This document shows, piece by piece, positions 6,060 to 6,642 of a DNA stretch of 6,642 bases (within the stretch, counting starts at the first letter, position 1; the number at the start of each line of letters is the position of its first letter). Both the position numbers and the translations under genes were made by a program. The stretch lies in the NCBI GenBank assembly GCA_003511885.1, contig DOIX01000102.1, forward strand, positions 1 to 6,642, written 5' to 3'. This DNA comes from Cyanobacteria bacterium UBA11153 (GTDB taxonomy: Bacteria > Cyanobacteriota > Cyanobacteriia > Cyanobacteriales > Coleofasciculaceae). Below the pieces are notes generated by a model, which had not been told where the DNA came from, did not search any database, and saw only the letters and a list, made by a program, of their open reading frames with translations.

Positions 6060-6067
6060 GCGATCGC
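6060..6067. repeat. HIP1 octamer GCGATCGC
   Basis: Exact HIP1 copy in the intergenic region after the tail-collar gene. Just downstream, GGGA/TCCC segments (6071-6074 with 6078-6081, or 6078-6081 with 6086-6089) form two mutually exclusive tiny hairpins of doubtful meaning. Confidence 0.85.
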
Positions 6068-6114
6068 ATTGGGAGCATCCCGCGAGGGAAGAAATGCAGG
6101 TTGTATTCTTGCTC

Positions 6115-6132
6115 CCCCCTAATTCAAGGGGG
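6115..6132 (+). terminator. C-rich/G-rich hairpin closing the collar-gene transcript
   Basis: CCCCCT at 6115-6120 pairs with AGGGGG at 6127-6132 around AATTCA, followed by CTTTAAGTTTT, a fair T-rich tail. It lies about 70 bases after the collar gene stop and before a separate promoter, so it is a credible intrinsic terminator. Similar C-run/G-run hairpins are widespread between genes in cyanobacteria. Confidence 0.55.
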
Positions 6133-6154
6133 CTTTAAGTTTTAGCAGTCATCT

Positions 6155-6189
6155 TTAAGTATACACAAAAAAAACGGTATAATAACGGT
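6155..6189 (+). promoter_or_regulatory. Promoter with putative operator for the ribbon-helix-helix gene
   Basis: A perfect TATAAT lies at 6178-6183, with a poor upstream box TTAAGT at 6155-6160 (17-base spacer). The -10 is flanked by two identical hexamers AACGGT at 6173-6178 and 6184-6189, 11 bases apart, that is about one helical turn. Ribbon-helix-helix repressors commonly bind such phased repeats over their own promoter, so autoregulation is likely (inference). Transcription would start near 6190 and leave a leader of about 35 bases. Confidence 0.5.
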
Positions 6190-6224
6190 GAAATAACTTT
6201 TTTAAGTCGGCACCAATGTGACTT

Positions 6225-6419
6225 ATGCCTCCAAAAGACCAAATTTCCATCACTTTATCTCCCCAAGAGCGGGAACTTGTTCAGAAAATTGCTGATGAAT
6301 TGGGGCTGTCGGTTGCTTCTGTACTCCGGAATGCAGCGATTGAAGGATTAGAGATTCAGATGGAGAAGGTACGCAAACGAAGGGAATTTTTGGCTGAAGT
6401 TCGTAAGGTGAGTAAGTAA
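6225..6419 (+). CDS. 64-aa ribbon-helix-helix (CopG/Arc-type) DNA-binding protein, possible antitoxin
   Basis: The sequence matches the ribbon-helix-helix layout: a short basic lead, a strand QISITLS (residues 6-12) that would form the DNA-contacting ribbon in a dimer, helix A PQERELVQKIADELG (13-27), a turn, and helix B SVASVLRNAAIEGLEIQ (29-45). A basic tail (VRKRREFLAEVRKVSK) follows. Proteins of this size and form are transcriptional repressors, very often antitoxins that control their own promoter, and the phased AACGGT repeats upstream fit that. The ATG at 6225 is the first in-frame start after an in-frame TGA at 6219-6221; there is no clear Shine-Dalgarno. A hairpin and its own promoter separate it from the collar gene, so it is probably not part of that locus. 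No intact toxin gene follows within the window; only frame-broken fragments are seen. Confidence 0.8.
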   Translation: MPPKDQISITLSPQERELVQKIADELGLSVASVLRNAAIEGLEIQMEKVRKRREFLAEVRKVSK

Positions 6420-6426
6420 GTTTGCC

Positions 6427-6637
6427 ATGAGTTCCGAAAAAATCCACCTAATCGCCACCATTAGAGGAAATACCTTGCCGGGGCGTGACCTTATTAGGTT
6501 ACAGAATTGAAACTCTGGCAGGTCGTCCTGTGCCAACTACTCCGGAGCGAGATCCTAATTCTCTGATGGCAATATAACGATGATGGGCACTTGGTCAAGA
6601 TTTGTGAATGGGTGGAAATGCGATCGGTACGCCTCTA
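6427..6637 (+). pseudogene. Possible decayed coding region downstream of the antitoxin-like gene
   Basis: Three short frames follow one another in different phases. ATG at 6427 opens a 27-codon frame (MSSEKIHLIATIRG...) ending at 6510. A second frame, covering LLGYRIETLAGRPVPTTPER and ending at a TAA at 6575-6577, overlaps it. A third reads DDGHLVKICEWVEMRSVRL and stops at 6636-6638. The second and third look protein-like and would join if one or two bases were inserted or lost near 6575. This position is where a toxin or partner gene would be expected. I do not recognise a family, and the impression may be chance; the window end cuts off further view. Confidence 0.2.
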
Positions 6638-6642
6638 ATCAT

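Noticed and set aside
6250..6536. Two antisense frames over the ribbon-helix-helix gene
   Set aside because: They overlap a recognisable DNA-binding protein and have no start signals.
6580..6642. Start of a new gene at ATG 6580 or 6583 running off the end
   Set aside because: Only about 20 codons, no Shine-Dalgarno, and another frame over the same bases looks more protein-like.

Overview
The window looks like chromosomal accessory DNA from a cyanobacterium, most likely a filamentous or large-genome lineage. It is AT-leaning and carries four copies of the palindromic octamer GCGATCGC (HIP1), the hallmark repeat of many cyanobacterial genomes. It also has short intergenic hairpins and a C6/G5 stem-loop of a kind common in that phylum. 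No tRNA, rRNA, CRISPR array, transposase or integrase is visible. All supported genes lie on the + strand.

Layout. Positions 1-476 are non-coding and rich in inverted repeats. A 209-aa protein (477-1106) follows and ends at a hairpin. Next come two small orphan proteins of 80 aa (1232-1474) and 132 aa (1656-2054). They are separated by a spacer (1481-1617) bounded by inverted HIP1-containing decamers. After another small hairpin (2068-2085) comes the main gene, a 1088-aa multidomain protein (2202-5468). Eleven bases later, with its Shine-Dalgarno overlapping the preceding stop codon, is a 188-aa phage tail-collar-domain protein (5480-6046). A terminator-like hairpin (6115-6132) closes this block. 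A separate promoter-operator region then leads into a 64-aa ribbon-helix-helix protein (6225-6419). The last 220 bases contain only short, frame-broken coding-like fragments.

How the genes may work together. The first 200 residues of the 1088-aa protein are clearly paralogous to the whole 209-aa protein. The same domain therefore exists both free and as an N-terminal module joined by an (E/D)P(V/I) repeat rod to a large body containing a charged coiled-coil stretch. The large protein and the collar protein look translationally coupled, so they probably act together. No recognisable sheath, tube, baseplate, capsid, lysis or secretion gene is present, so this is neither a complete phage nor a complete contractile injection system. 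The best reading is a compact accessory locus built around a large, apparently cytoplasmically made protein and a tail-fibre-tip-like partner, with three extra small or medium proteins of unknown role. Its biochemical function cannot be read from the sequence and is not claimed here.
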